Assembly (NCBI GenBank): GCA_033439295.1
Contig: JAVTLE010000010.1
Coordinates: 372,001 to 436,000, forward strand
DNA from: Deuterostichococcus epilithicus
Lineage: Eukaryota > Chlorophyta > Trebouxiophyceae > Prasiolales > Stichococcaceae
DNA length: 64,000 nucleotides
Direction: 5' to 3'
A program made the translations under genes and the position numbers. How positions within the stretch are numbered: the first letter of the stretch is position 1; each line of letters opens with the position of its first letter. Below, in pieces: positions 1 through 21,671 of the stretch. Below the pieces are notes generated by a model. It worked only from the letters and a program-made list of their open reading frames with translations. It was not told where the DNA came from and did no database searches.

Positions 1-291
1 CGCCAGTCGGCTCGACTCAGCCGCGCGCACCCCCCCGCCACCGCCTGGGGCGCCACAAAATTCAGGGCTTGAGTCGTCTGGTCGCAGCAGCTGCGTGCGC
101 AAACCCACTTGCAGCCCCCAGCAGCCTCGAAACTCTCTGGCAGCGGCGGCGCACACTTGCCGCACCCCTGGCAGGCAGCCACACGGCAAGCCGGACAGCT
201 GCTGCCACTTGGATAATTGGCACGCCGTCGCTGTTTTGAATTCGCATGCGAGACTCGGCTGCGAGACTCGGCTGCATTCTCTCAAGCTAAG
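1..291. other. 3' flank of the surface-protein gene
   Basis: No exon with codon bias and no other feature is supported in these 291 bases; they should contain the 3' UTR of the minus-strand gene that ends at 292. Confidence 0.3.
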
Positions 292-3200
292 TTAGGGCTT
301 TGGGTTCAGGATCCGCCACGGGGTGTCAAACAGCAGGGGCTTCCACCGCCGGGGGTTGTCCACCTGGTAGGCGCGCCGCATGCTCTGCCGCGCAAACACC
401 GCCGAGGCCAGCCCCACCACCACCAGGCCGCCCAGGACGATGCCCAGGATGGCGGGCCAGGCGAGCGCCAGGCCGTGCCGCCGCAGCGGGCTGCTGAGCG
501 TGCGCTGCGCGCCATGTCCGTCGCCCTCCGCGTTCACATTCAGCGCCTGCGAATGTTGCGAGGCCAGGGGTGAGGGTGCTGATGTCGCGAGTCCAGGATG
601 CAGGGTCTTTCCGTGGGAAGTCAAGTCCTGGACTGCTGTCACGGCGCCGGGACGGTTCCGAAGTTCACCATGTCGAATGACAGCACTGTGCACTGCAGCG
701 CGCGGCGCTGCTGCCTCGTTGCTGCGCGGTCGCCCGCTGCAGCCGTCGTCACAGGATCGAGCTGACACCATCGCTGGCCGGCCGCATCAGCACACGCACC
801 TTGGTGGTGCGCCCAAAGAACTTGTCGGGGTCCTCCACCAGCATCTGGATGGGCTCGTCGGCGGAGATGGACTTGACGTTGAAGGCGGTGCGCACGTCAT
901 CGTCGCTGGCGCCGGGGGGGACGTCCACCGGCAGTGAGGCGCTCACGTTGACGTACAGCACCCGCCGCGACAGCTGCGGTGGGGAGCGGGGCAAAAGAAG
1001 GTCGGGGCGGGACGCTACACATGGCTCTTCAGGTGATTCAGGTGGAGGTGTTCTTGTCAGGCGAGCTGGAAGAGGCGTGCCTGCTCCACACCGGTGACGT
1101 GCACGTCGCCCAGGCTGACGTTGAACGCCGCCGCCGTGTCCGACCTGCAAAGGATGGGGCCAAGCGGCCGGCTCACGAAGACAGGGGCATGGTTCTGGTG
1201 GAACCTTGCACTGGGCAGCTGGAAGCTGGGCATGCGGAGATGTGCTGATCACAGACCCAGCCCTGCACGCCGGCTGCACAGACGCAGCTGCGGGCTGTGC
1301 GTCCACCGCATGCGCTGTCTGTGCGAGCAGTGGTCAGGGTTTGTACCTCGACATCTGCATGCAAAGGGGTAACAGCAGCGTTGCGGGTGCAGATCACACC
1401 TGACGAGGGTGTCCAGCACAGCCTCGGAGCTGGCATTGACGCCGACGCGGGATGCGATCTCGTCCAGTGCGGTGCCGTTGAGCAGGACGCCAAAGGACAC
1501 TATGACAGCGTAGCGCGAGGACAGGTCCGTGCCGACGCCCACCTGTTGCCGGGCAGGCGCAACTGGCGGTCGGTGACATGCTCTCAGCGCGAGTGGGGTC
1601 CGGGAGAACATGTTTGGGATGGGGCATCCACGTGAGACTCCTGCTGCACGCACTGCCAAGGAGACGCTGCATCCGGCAGATGACGAATGGTAGTGGTGCG
1701 ACTTCAAAACGGCACATTCCAAGAGTGGCAGCGGAGTGCCGTGGCGGCCAGTGCAGGCGTACAACGCCTTCAACACGCCAGCCGCAGTGTAGGGTGCACC
1801 AGCAGGTGTGACGGGGCAAGCGCCTGCCAGCAGGGGCTTGTCATACTTGGGTCCGCTGCGATGCATCAAGTGGAGCTCAGCAGAGCAGGGCAGGGACTTG
1901 CCGGCGTGTTGCACTCGGTGGAGCCGTCCGCCAGGGTGGTGTAGTTGGCGGGACACATCAAGCAAAGCTGCCCGCCGTCCCCCGGCCCGTACGTGCCTGC
2001 GAGCGCAACATGATGGGCTCCAACTCCGTGGTCTTGCACCAGCTGCCAGCCACCGCGCCAGGTTCGGCTGTGGACCTTTGAAGACAGAAGTGCCCGGCGA
2101 GGCCATGTGCATTAGAGACACAGTCTGCTGGCATGCTTTGCAGGCACGCTTACAGGATGCGTTAGAGTCGACATCACGCATTCCTGGGACCGCCTTCAGA
2201 GGAAGGCAGGAACCGGCGGGCGCACCCGTCACGCAGTGACGGCAGTGCGTCGACCCCCAGCTGGATGCGTACGTTCCCTGCTCCAGGAACAGCAGACATG
2301 AAGCGGTTTCGAAGATGCAGCACTTGCGCAGCCGGGCAGACGCGGCTGCCAACGGCCGCGCACGATGCGAGCAAGCCACTGCAGCAACACTACACTCCCG
2401 CTCGCAGACTGTTGTGAGGTTTGTGGTTTGAGCAGGGCACCGACCGCGGGGCAAGAGGCGCAGGCGGGGGAGAAGGCGGCCGGCGAGTAGCTGCCAGGGC
2501 TGCACATGGTGCAGTAGCTGGAGTTTGCGTCAAAGGACGCCCAGCCACCGATGCAGGCGCCGCACTGTGCCGCCTGCGCCGGCGGCGTCGGCCACCCTGT
2601 ACAGCGGACACAGCGGCAGCGCCTCGATTTCGTGCGGTGCCATCCTCGTGACTAAAATGTTTCGCGTGCAAACACCTTGGTTGCAGTGCCTGTGCGGCCC
2701 TTAAAAGCCGAATCTGCATCGAGCATAAGCCTGACCGCCAGCGAGGTCTGACGGAGCGCTGTTCGGTCTGCCATGGCCTGTCTCACCTGCCGGAGGCGGC
2801 TCCAGCAGCGATGCCGCCGCTGCTGACGCCTCCTGCGAGTCGCCTGCAATGGCTGCCGCCGCAGGGGACACGCCATTGTCCGGTGCCGGGCCGCTGGCTT
2901 GCGCCGACATGCCGATGTGCTGGATGCTCGCCTGCCGCACAGGTTGCCAGCAGCTTCAGCAGGATGTTTAAAATCGAGAGTTTGGCACACGAGCAGCGCC
3001 CCTTCCACGCTCTGCCACCAATTCTATGAAAATGATACGGCTCTACTGGCCGCAAGTCACCGGCGACATGTACCAGCGAAGTAGTATGCACGAGAAATTT
3101 CGGTGGGCTGAGTCGGAGGCCAGCCAAGCTCCACTTTGTCATCAGCTGCTGTAGTCAGCAAGCTTATGACCCGCAGTTCTTGGGATGGGCTCCGGCAGTG

Positions 3201-6200
3201 CCGCTTTGATAACAGCTTGGCAAGCAATACTGGCACACTGGTGCCCGCTTCAGGATAGAGGAATGGCCACGAGAATCGGAACACCCTGCAGGAGGCGGGG
3301 TTGCGAGTTGCCTAGGCCAACACGGGTGCACCGAGCGCACTGCAACAGAATCAGAGACTTGCTGCAGGCCCCAGCCTCGCCTTGGTGGCGAGCTGCACGC
3401 CGGCAAAGGCTGCTGGGCTCGTAGGCGGGAGCCCAAGACAGCGACGCTTTGCCTCGGTCAGGTCAAGCACGCGCGAGCGGTGTCCGCCACAGACTTGCAT
3501 GCACGCACAGCCGTCCCTCACCCCCTTCCTCCTTCGTCCCGGCGCTGGGCTACCCCTGAAACCTTAAGGCAACGAGGCAATGGAGGTTACCTTGGTCAGG
3601 TTGGCGAGGATCGCCTCCAGCGGCGCCTCTGCCGACTTCGAGCCCTCCGGACCAGGGGCCTCAGCATCCGCCCCCGGACCAGGGGCCTCGGCATCCGCCT
3701 CCGCCCGCGTGACCGACACGTAGTAGCGCAGCGACGTCACCCCGTCCTCCGCGATGATGACGATCGGCACCTGATTTTGAAAACTATACCCATCGTGTTT
3801 GGTTTTCACTGAATGGTGATGACGATTGGCACCTTCGCGGCAGCAGGGCGCCACCCCATCGTCGTAGGATCAACGGGAGGTGCATCAGGCCAGGCGCCTG
3901 GCCCAGAGACGATGGTGGGCCGGGTGGCACAGGCCAGCAGGCGAGACATGCGGAGAGCGGTCCAGATGGCAAACACTCAGCCACTGGGCTCCAGTGCACG
4001 CACAAACCAGGCACAATCATGAGCGCTGGGGTTCACGATGTGCGACTTGCAAACTCTCGAGCTTGCAAGCCTGTGGCTCGTTGGTGTGTCACATGAACCA
4101 TACATGTGGGCGCGGCTTGCAGGTCCCTGAGCGGTGAGCCAAGACAATTTGGCGAGTTGGTCGAATGGTTCGAGCTTGAACCTGGCATTCTGCTGGCCAG
4201 AGTCTCAGAGAGCGCCGGGCCAAAGCACAGGTGGCAGCCTCAACAGCCTTAGGCCTCAGCAGCCACCACACTCATGAGACTGGGAAACGAGCAGCCACGG
4301 TAGGGCCGCGCCTGGAGCGGCACACTGGGCTGCAGGCCCACCATGGCGGCGGCCGGCAGGGGGAGCCCTCTGGCTCGGCCGGACCTGCAGCCACTCGGCG
4401 TCCCCGGTGGCTGGATGCATGACACCTTTGTCGGGTTTCAGAGTTGCCGGAGAGGAGTTGCGCCGCACCTGGAGGGGCAAGCCCGGCTGCAGGCCCACAA
4501 TGACGGCGGCCGGCAGGAATCCCGGGTTGGGCCGCGTCTGCAGCTGGGAGGTGGTGTCCGTGATGCGGTCCGCACCAAGGTTGCCGCCCTGGCTCAGCAC
4601 CTGCCCGTTCACCTCCACCCGTACGCCCTGCGCCACGCACGAAGTGGAAGTTGGTTGTAGTTGGTTGTAGTTCGTGGTCGGTTGTAGTCAATTGCAGTCG
4701 GTCGAAGTCAGAAGTCAGACAGCAGCTGCACTGCTGCCGCCCTGGCTGACCGTCTGCCCATGCACCCCCACCTGCATGCCGAGCGGCACCGGCGACGCAA
4801 CCACCTGTCGAGAGAAAAGGCAACGGCAGCTGCAAGAGGGCCGCCCTAGCTAAGCAGTCCGCTTCCCCTGCCGCGCGCTGTGGAGGTCAGCACGGCAAAC
4901 ATGCAAAACGTCAAGGATGTAAGAACCGGCGCATGGACACGAGCAGGCGCGACGTGGACGCCTTCAGGCTCACCAACGTCGGCGGCTGTCTGAGCGAGCC
5001 GCAGAACCTCCGACATTCGCTCGAATGACGGTCACTCTGGCCCTGTTAAACAGAATGAAGTGACGCCATGAGCGGACCTGGATGTCCGGGTATGCCAGCC
5101 CGGGGTGCAGGCTGAGGTACTGCGTCCCGGCCGTCACGTTTAACTGCGCCACCGCATTTGGCTCGCACGGCCCGTAGTCCAGCGCCGCCCCCGGGACCCG
5201 CTGCGGCTCCGGGGCCTCTGCGGCGGGCGGCGGGGCCCNNNCGCCGCCGCTTCCTGCTGCCGCAGGCCCTGCTGCCGCCGCCGAAGCTGTCGGCCCGCAT
5301 ACCGGCACCGACAGCCCGCCGACTGTAGCCTTGAGCGACAGCAGCTGCGCGTGGGCGGCGTCCGCCAGGCGCACCACCGCCAGGCTGTACCGCACCTGCC
5401 ACGAAAACAACAGGCGGGGTGTCGGTAATGATGCATGGCCTGCGGTGGACTGCACCCAGCAGCTGGCCACGAATCTGTACGACAGCCTGTCAACTGTACA
5501 GCGCCCCACAAGTACCTATGCAGCAGCATTCTGTATGTTGCACAGACACTGTCGTAGTGACTGGACCCCTCTGCGATGTGCCGACAAACTGACTTTGCAC
5601 AGCATCTGCACCACGCACCGTGGTATTGCCGGGGTTGCGCAGCGCCTGTTGCTCGGATCCGTAGCTCTCCGGCGCCGGCGCCTGTGAAACGAGGCGCTGT
5701 GTCACGATGAGGCGCGCTGGCGAACCCAAAAAGCTGGACTTCTGTTGCTGAAAGCAAGGCATCTGCCGACAGCCGAGACGAGCACACGCTGCTGTGCGCT
5801 GCCTCCCATCAGCACCAGCCCTCGAGCAAGGCTTCGATCGCAAGTGGGTCGCCAATACTGATATGGGGCCACTACAGGAATGGGCCATGATCCATCTGCC
5901 AGTGATGGCGACATCAGCAGTACAGTGCACGAAATTCTCGAGTGCCTGCCATCAGTGCGAAGTCGGGTGCTATTTTGCAAATTCCAAACAACTTAAACTT
6001 GCTGCCCTGGCGATGGCCATTGCCATGTCAGAGGACAGGCAAGCGGCAGCCAGTTGAGCAAAGCAAACAAGCAGCTGCCCACAATTGCTCACAGGCGGCA
6101 AACACAATATGAATGCCACTTCGTGGCTGAGGCCTCACAACTACAGGCCAGACCTGCTACGTCTTCACCGTCCGTGACCCAAAAGAACGATCTCGCAGGT

Positions 6201-9200
6201 CGCATGTGCTACAGTACCACGGCAGAGGATGCCCCGAGACGACAGGAACCTGCAGCCTGAAGAGCGAGGAGGGCACCTGCGCGACCTGGCCACTGCCGTT
6301 GGAGGTGATGAACACATCAAAGTCGTTCTGGCCCAACTCCAGGGGCAACAGGTACGCCAGCTGGTCGGCGCCGCAGGCAGCCGCCCGCAAGCCCAGCAGG
6401 CCCGCCAGCCGCCTGCGCCGGAGGTCAGATGAGTTACAACCTTGAGCAGGAGATCGGCGAGTTCGATTTGTGCAAGTCCACCGCCACAGAGGGCCAGGTC
6501 GCTAAAGGAGCTCAGCTGCAGCATGGCACGGACACCGTGCAACGGCAGAGCCAGCACAGATTTTAGTAAACACAGCAGTGACGTGCCGCGCTGCCATGCC
6601 GCTGGATGTGAATCGCAGGGTGCAGAACGGCAGCAGCACTGAGGCGAGTTACGCAGCGCACACCTGCCGGCGATCTGGTTGGCGAACATGGCCGTCGTCG
6701 CGGTGGCGGTCGAGGTGCTGGCCGTCACCGGGTCGTTGGTGCCATTGAACACCGCGGCCCTGGAGCCGTCCTTGGCGGGGTCGATGCACAGCGTGGTGCT
6801 GGACACATTCTGCACCCCAGACAGCATTCGAAACCTTACATGCCAGCCTCCACAGCACGCGGACGGTGCTGAATGGTTGTCTGACGCCCAATGTAACGTC
6901 ATTTGTTGAATCGCCTGAGGCAACAGAAGTCCTGTGGGATCTGCTGCAGCAGAGCTTGCGGCCAGGATCCCCGGGCTCCCTCTTCTCTTCCGTTTCCGCC
7001 TTCAGACCGGTTTCTCACAACTGCAGACGACTTGCAGGGCCGCCCAGGGCAGGGTGCTCCCTGCAACCAAGTGTTCAGCCCAGCGCTGGCGGGGCGTCAG
7101 GCTCAGCGGCCGCGCCAACGGGCACCCACCTCAGCGACCATGGCCCCATAGACGGTGACATTGGGCTCGAACCGCGTTGACAGCTCGATGGCGGCGCCGC
7201 CCGGCGCTATGAGGTGCAGGTCGCTGAGCCGCGCCTGCGCACTCCCTGCCGCGCCGTTGCCCGCCGCGGCCGCCGCCGCCGCGGCCGTCGCCGTGGCGTT
7301 GCCGGCCCCCGCCTGCGGCGCGGTCTTGAGGTAGGTCCCCGGCGGGCAGGTGCCCTGAGCCACGCCAAAGATGTGCAGCGCCGGCTGGTAGCGGTGGTCG
7401 ACCACGGCGGCGTTACAGGCCGCCGTCAGGTGCACGCCGAGGCGGAAGATGGCGTCCATCGGCACCTGTGCGACACGGTTGTCAGGTTTCCCGAAAGTGC
7501 GATTGTGAGAGTGTCGCGTCAGAAGGTGCTGGCGCATTCCAGACTTTCCGGGTCCCTGGCGCTGCTGGGGTGCGCAGATGCGGAAGTGCAAAGGGCGCTG
7601 TGGGGCAGCGAGTCTCTCAGGCGAACATCTGAGACCGATGCATACACTGATGGAGCTGCTCAAAGCTGAGCCGCTGCTGCACTCGAAGTCTTGTCATTGC
7701 GCCCGCAAACTACTCCGATCTGATCAGCAAAAGACCGCACCTGCGACCACTCGATGGGCACCGCCAGACCGGTGGCGCCGCCCTGTGCGGGGTCCCACCG
7801 CAGGGTGCCCGCCAGGCTGCCATTGACGGAGGGCAGGAAGGGCTGCGCAGCTGGCGTCTGTGGCTCGATGACCCAGTCCACCGCGCCGGGCGCCGGGATG
7901 CGCCCGCCAGTCACGGTGACCGGCACCGAAGCATTCGCCTCCGGGTACGCCACCTGCAGCTTTGGCATGGCATTTGTTGCACGACTTGCCATGACATACC
8001 ATTTGAAGAGCAGAAAGAACATACTCCAGGCCTTTTGGAGACATGGGACAGGGCGGGGAATTACAGTCATGCAATGCGCACTTCTGCACAGTGGAGGCCC
8101 AGCCTTATGGGTGCGATGCCATGCATGCATGGTGCTTCGATGGTAAGGACAGAGTATATTTGAGGCCCAAACGAAGGTGAGCAAACTGCGCACCTGGTTG
8201 AAGGCAGCCTCGAAGGTGACGCCAAAGTCCGTGCGCGGCGCAGAGGACACAATGGTGGTCGTGCGGCCCGGGTCCACATCCGCGTTGCTGGCGCTGCTGA
8301 TGCTGACCAGCAGAGCGCGGTCCGCCCAGCTGGTGCCCTGTTCCAGCGGGAATGCATTCTCACAGCCCAGTGACCCCAATTGCGACCCCAGCACACAGGA
8401 CATTGTGCGGCCCCTCACATGGAGGACGGGCCATTGTGGCCCATGGCTGCATGCAAAGCAGCGGCACATGTGGGCGCGGGAGGGCACGAGGATCCATTGG
8501 GCGCAACAACAAGCACAGCTCGTACCTGTGGCAGGGTGAGGGTGATCGTCTGCGGCGCTTTGCTGCCCGCCGGCCAGTCCAGCTGCCCGCTCGCCAGCGT
8601 GCTCGACGGCAGCCCGACCTGCACGGCCGACGATGCAACACAGAAGCACATCACAGGTGGCGCTGCATTGCCATTGTCTGGCGCGTGAGTGGGAGGCAGA
8701 CCAAGGCGAACGATAGCTCGTTCAGCTCGTTGCGGCACTGCTGGGCTGAGGCCCCAATCCAAAGGTCAGTGTGATCCTCTGTTTTCGCGTGGTGCAGACC
8801 ATTTTGCTGCGTGAACAACTGCATGGGGTCTTTGTCCATCACCGACTCGAGGCACCGAGATCCGAGCTAGACGCAGATGTCCACACAGCAGGGTGTGACT
8901 GCCCGCTGGCCCGGTGTAAACTCCAATGCCAGCCGAATCATTAAGTCGGGAGCAAGGGCGTATTTGGCGGCCCAGTCAGGGCAACCACCTGAACCAGAGC
9001 TCATGACGGACAGGCAGGGGTGCTACGCCACGAGGGAACTCCTGAAAACTCTGCCATTGTCCAGCGATTTGGCCTGCTCACCTGCGCCACGCCCGCTGCG
9101 GTGCGCTGATCCAGCGACACGGTGGCAGAGACGCCCGCCAGCGGCGGTGCGCTGAGCTCAGCGGTGAGCTGGACTGATGTCTGACCCTCGGGCACCCCAT

Positions 9201-12200
9201 GATAGGCTGCCGACATGCCGACCAGCGGCCCCTCCACCGTCAGCACCTGCCGCATGTCGCCCAACTTGTTTGCCTTGGGCACAGTCAAGCCGGCTGCAGC
9301 CTTGAGCAGGACTCAGGGCAAGGCAAAGGCGCGTGTTCTAGTAGGTGCAGCAACCGTGTATTGACATGTCTCATTGCGTCATCCGATCGGACTGCAGCTC
9401 CACAATCAAGTGTAAATGCTCCCATTTTCACCTTCAACCGGGCAGCATGTTCTGCTACCAGGAAATCTTACCGCATGGCAGTGCTCACCGTCTGTTCGCT
9501 GTCTGGGCCGCCGGTGAAATCGCGCCCGCCATTCAGCGACGCCTGCATAAGATACTCGCCCGCCGCTGGGGGCTGTCCTTGCCCCGGCATCGCCGCCACA
9601 AGCCCTGTACGGTCGGCCGTCCAGTTCGCCGGCAGCGCCAGAGAGGAGCCGTTGACGCCGGGCGCTGTCAGTCGCAGCTGCGGCTGCAGCGCGGCAAACT
9701 GCAGTGCAGATGCAATAAGGCACGTGTGTCAGCCTCGCAAGTGACAGATGTCAGGAAGACAGTCCGCAGTCGCGGTCTCCAACCAAGGACAACCCGCAAG
9801 ATGTGCATGTGCACTCACGGCCACCGGCAAGGTCCCTGCACGGGGCTGATGACTTCCTGCTGCCTCCACATGCACGCACATCACAAACCTTGTTGTAGTT
9901 TTCTCGGAATATCATGTTGGTTGACATATCGCACCTGCTCGTCCGGCAGGAATGTGTAGCTACTGCCCAGGTACGCCGTGACGTCTGCACCGCCGTGCCG
10001 CACCACGGCAGCCGGCGACAGCTCCAAGATCCAGGGAGTCGGGCAGTACACGAAGTCTGGCATCTGCGGACCAGGCACGAGCAATCACTTGGCGGTGTTG
10101 ATCGCCGGGAGTGTAGGGCATGAGAGCTGCTGACTCCTGATGTCCTCGCGAATTTGAACGACCCCCAAGCAGGCATGAACATGCGCAAAGCCGAGTGGAA
10201 GCCGAGGCAGGAATGCATTCGGTCGAGCGCGCACCGGCAGCATGCAGCCGTCGGGCCACAGCAGCTGCATCTTCACGAGCAGGCTCGGAGCGCCGAGCAG
10301 GCGCCATCGCGGCGTCTCGCATGTTGCCGCGCCTGCATGGTCGATCTAGAGGTGTAAGCCCCAGAGAAGCCCCTCCTCGCTTCAAGCTGGGATTGGATAT
10401 CAGGGCTGTACACACCAAGCAATTATTACAAAGCGGTTCGGTGACTGCCTGATCAGTCTGAGAGGACAAAGCCGCATTGGGAGTGACGTACTGGAATTGA
10501 GCACGGTGGCGTTGAATGTCAGCCGCTCTAATGGCTGCGCCGTTCCATTAAGGAACACGCACCGCAGCCCGTCCTGCAGGCCCGCGCCCTGCGCCGGGAG
10601 CGAACGTGCGCGGTCAAAACCTTGCTCTGTGATGTTCTGATACGCGCAAGTCGGCTTGGACAGTGGAACTTTGCATGGCACCTGCGAAGCCGTGAAACAG
10701 CCAGGCAGGCGCTTGACCTTGCGGAACAGCAGTGCAGTTCAGGCCTGCTGCACCCTGCAGCACAGGTTTCACTACACCCGCGCCATCAAATTACTGACGA
10801 CTGAGTGAAACATGTGCATAGTGTCATAAGTCATAATATGATAAGCATGTTGCACCTGTATCGATATGCTGGTGTTGCCGCTGGCGGGGCCGAAGCTGGG
10901 CGACGCCCCCGCGAGCGTGACCCTCTGCAGCGCGACCATGGAGCTGCCCCTGGACACAAGGTACAGCAGCCCTGCGCAACAGCAGCCTGCAAAGTCAAAG
11001 TTCCTGCGGCTCTGTTATGGAGCCAGGCCAGCTGCACGGAGACTGCAGCACTTGCATGCGGCTGCAGCGCCGCACATTGCCGGCACGGCACGCGGGACCC
11101 TTCAGTCCCAGGCCGCTCCGTGCATGCAGCAGCTCAGCGGAAGATCACCTACATTCCAGCTTTCCTGCAAAAATGCTGCCCGGCCGCCAGCCCCGAGCAC
11201 AGGGTCATGCTTTCCGAGGGCCGGAGGACGACATACACCACGCCACACTTGCGCCGGCACTCGCCTGCATTGTCATCGTCAGTGTCCGGCTGCCGCGCCA
11301 CCGCCGCCGGCACAATGTCAGCCCCGCCCGCCGGCACACGGCACAGCGCCGTGAAGTTGTACAGCCCATTGTCGGGGCAGTCGCCCGGGACGCCGCATGC
11401 CTCATTTGGCGAGAATGCCTGCAGCGGTCGCATCAGGCAATGCAGTTCAATTATTTAAGCCCTCCAAGCCACGCCTTTCGCCTCTCTGTGTGTCAGCAAA
11501 CGCGGCATCAGCTGACCGGCTCGCCCAGTGCGCCAAGCAACAGTCAACGGGCACCGGAGACAGCACCGCTGCCGGCGCTGCTCGAGCTTGCAAGGTTCCA
11601 CGGGGAACATTGCCAGGGAGCATCGACATGGAAGCGGCACACCAGTGAGGCATTGACCGCCTCCTGGCCGAACAACAGGCTCAGGTACTGGTCCAACAGA
11701 TCCTGCTGCACGGTGAAGTCCGTCGTCCCGCTCCGCTGCGGCGCAGCACAAGTACATACCGTTGGCAGGCGACATTGGAAGGGACATGCAGCTGTGCCTC
11801 GCCAGTTCGAATGTCCAGCATGATGCGAGCAGCCTGCACGCCCGTGTCCTTGAGGTTCTGACGGAACCGTAGTTGCGCAGCCGCTCTCGAAGGTCGTCTG
11901 TGCCCGCCTCGGCTCCGAGAATCGCTCGGTGCCTCCAGGCGCATGCTGTGAAATCACAGATGCTGCTGCACCGCCACCACAGGCTGTTCCGAATGGAACG
12001 AACGTGGGTACAAAGCCGCTGGCAGCACCCACCAGCAGCGCCTCTGCCTCCAGCGGCTGCACGTGGTCCAGCGGCAGAAAGGCGCAGGCGACCGCCGCAT
12101 CTGTGTAATTGGCCGGCAGCCCCGTCAGCGTGACATTGACCACGCTGCTGCCGTTGCTGTCGGCGTGCCGCTGCGACACGTCGCCGATGCGACCGCGCAG

Positions 12201-12663
12201 CGCGACATAGCTGCCGGGCACCAGCGGCAACGAGCCGGGCGGTTCCGCCACGGGTGCGGGCGCCATAACCTCGGCGATGAGCTCCTCGCCATCCGGCGCC
12301 GGCGAGAACACCAGCTGTGAGCTGTCGCCGGCGTTGGCGGCGTCCAGTTGGACCTGTCCATATGCAGACGCAAAGAGTCATGTCCCGGGCGTGTGCTGGG
12401 CGGAAGCTGTGCACACCAAAGTGTAGACCAACAGGCGAGGCGTGCAGGCTGCGCGAGCCAACCGTAAGTCACGGGGCAGTGTCGGGGAAGGCGCGGGCCT
12501 GGGTGAAACCTGCTGTACTGTCGTGACCATTTCGTACGCCATGTTTGTGCGGGAAGGTTTTTGACAGAGTGCATCGCGATCGCACCTCCTGAGAGAGACC
12601 TGCGGCGGCAAAGGCGGTCAGCAGAACGCTGATCAGCACTGTTGCCGCCGCTGGCCGGCGCAT
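292..12663 (-). CDS. Large multi-domain type I surface protein (Calx-beta-like, cadherin-like, Cys-rich), about 25 exons
   Basis: Exon 1 (12663-12586) encodes a signal peptide (MRRPAAATVLISVLLTAF) and ends at a GTGCGA donor; exon 2 starts at 12353. Following segments carry many N-glycosylation sequons. Calx-beta-like strands lie at 8625-8525 (ASGQLDWPAGSKAPQTITL) and 7970-7740 (GTLRWDPAQGGATGLAVPI). Cadherin-like beta-sandwich pieces lie at 7215-7130 (LSDLHLIAPGG then FEPNVTVYGAMV) and 6350-6290 (LPLELGQNDFDVFITSNG). A second set runs 5350-3595 and ends VPIVIIAEDGVTSLRYYVSV, typical of that fold's last strands. Then come an Ala/Pro linker (2931-2797), two Cys-rich GCC2/GCC3-like modules (about 2570-2390, and 2015-1915 with CLMCPANYTTLADGSTEC), and two related domains (1545-1050, 960-760). 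The last exon (about 545-292) has one membrane helix and a basic tail ending NPKP. Adhesion or wall contact at the cell surface is inferred. Several internal exon edges are approximate; 5239-5241 is NNN inside an Ala/Pro exon. Confidence 0.8.
3753..3834 (-). repeat. 20-bp exon-edge duplication in the surface-protein gene
   Basis: The stretch at 3753-3772, which encodes VPIVI at the start of the last cadherin-like exon, recurs at 3815-3834 in the upstream intron with 18 of 20 bases equal. On the minus strand the second copy would read VPIVIT. Just downstream, 3654-3698 holds a second, coding tandem repeat that writes ADAEAPGP twice in the linker. Confidence 0.6.
4309..4517 (-). repeat. Duplicated exon fragment (about 52 bp, two copies) in the surface-protein gene
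   Basis: 4309-4360 and 4466-4517 align base for base with about 85% identity by eye. The right-hand copy belongs to the apparent exon (minus-strand reading FLPAAVIVGLQPGLPLQVRR); the left-hand copy reads LPAAAMVGLQPSVPLQARP. Either the domain gained a second copy of this strand or the left copy is an exon remnant inside an intron. Confidence 0.65.
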
Positions 12664-13526
12664 TGCGTCGGCAGCGCGGCCTCAGGCCGGCTGCAACATT
12701 TCAACCGCAAAGGCGCTCGCTTTGGCACGGGCCAAGATTGCTGGAACGGTGGCCAGCGACTGAAGAGATCTGCTTGAAGCAAGCTATTCTGCGCAGTCAG
12801 ACCACTGCCTCGGGCGAGCGCCAGAAGCTGTTCTGCGCTCAGCTCGGGTGTCGACAGCGCGCAAGATGCAACGTCAGCACGACAGTTGCATGTAGCAGCG
12901 ATCGCGACAGCGGCTGCACGCCATCCTACCAAACGAAAGTCACGGATCTTACGTCTGTGAGGATGTCAGAGTTCTCGTTGAGAAAATCCTTCGTCATCGT
13001 TATGTGTAAAACCTCCCGCCAACCCAGCTGGTGTGCAAGCGCGGGACCGAGCCAAACTTTTTCCGAAGAAATCAATGCCCAAGTTGCAACTCGTCATTCT
13101 CGCTACCGCCTTTAGCGCATAACCAACTGGCTGCTGCAAGATCTGGCTGGTGGCTGTCGCACACGCGCTGCCCTGACGTCGCGAAACAAAGTCGTAGTGA
13201 CCTTGCTTGCAGGCGTTGGGCGCATTCGTCGTGCCCATGATTGAACGACTGCCGTGCCGCACGTCATATCCAGCATCGTGGCGAGTTCCATCCTTCAGTG
13301 CAACGGGGCTTGCTTGCGACCTCGCCGGTGACCGATTGCTTTAAGCGAGAGACACCACGTCACTGGAAGCAGACATTCGCAGCGAAGGGCAAAGAGAGAC
13401 ATGCGGTGCGTAGGTGCTTTGGAACCGTCATGCATGCGGTGGTGTGGTGGATAAACAGCAGGCTCAGGAGATGACAAATTTGCTCCACCCCCGGGCTTGA
13501 CTGTCCGCAGGCCCTCCCCGGCCGCT
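12664..13526. promoter_or_regulatory. Divergent intergenic region between the surface-protein gene and FTSH11
   Basis: 863 bp separate the two start codons. No credible coding exon is seen. A pyrimidine-poor CCGCAG acceptor-like site lies 16 bases before the FTSH11 ATG, so a 5'-UTR intron is possible. I found no clear TATA box or other named element. Confidence 0.4.

Positions 13527-21671
<8,145 letters not shown>

Noticed and set aside
749-1306. 185-residue minus-strand open frame as a separate gene
   Set aside because: It is one exon of the surface-protein gene extended into its upstream intron.
4140-4215. Possible tRNA (GGTTCGAGCTTGAACC near 4168)
   Set aside because: It resembles a T-loop-like palindrome but no acceptor stem, D-arm or anticodon arm can be placed at the correct distances.
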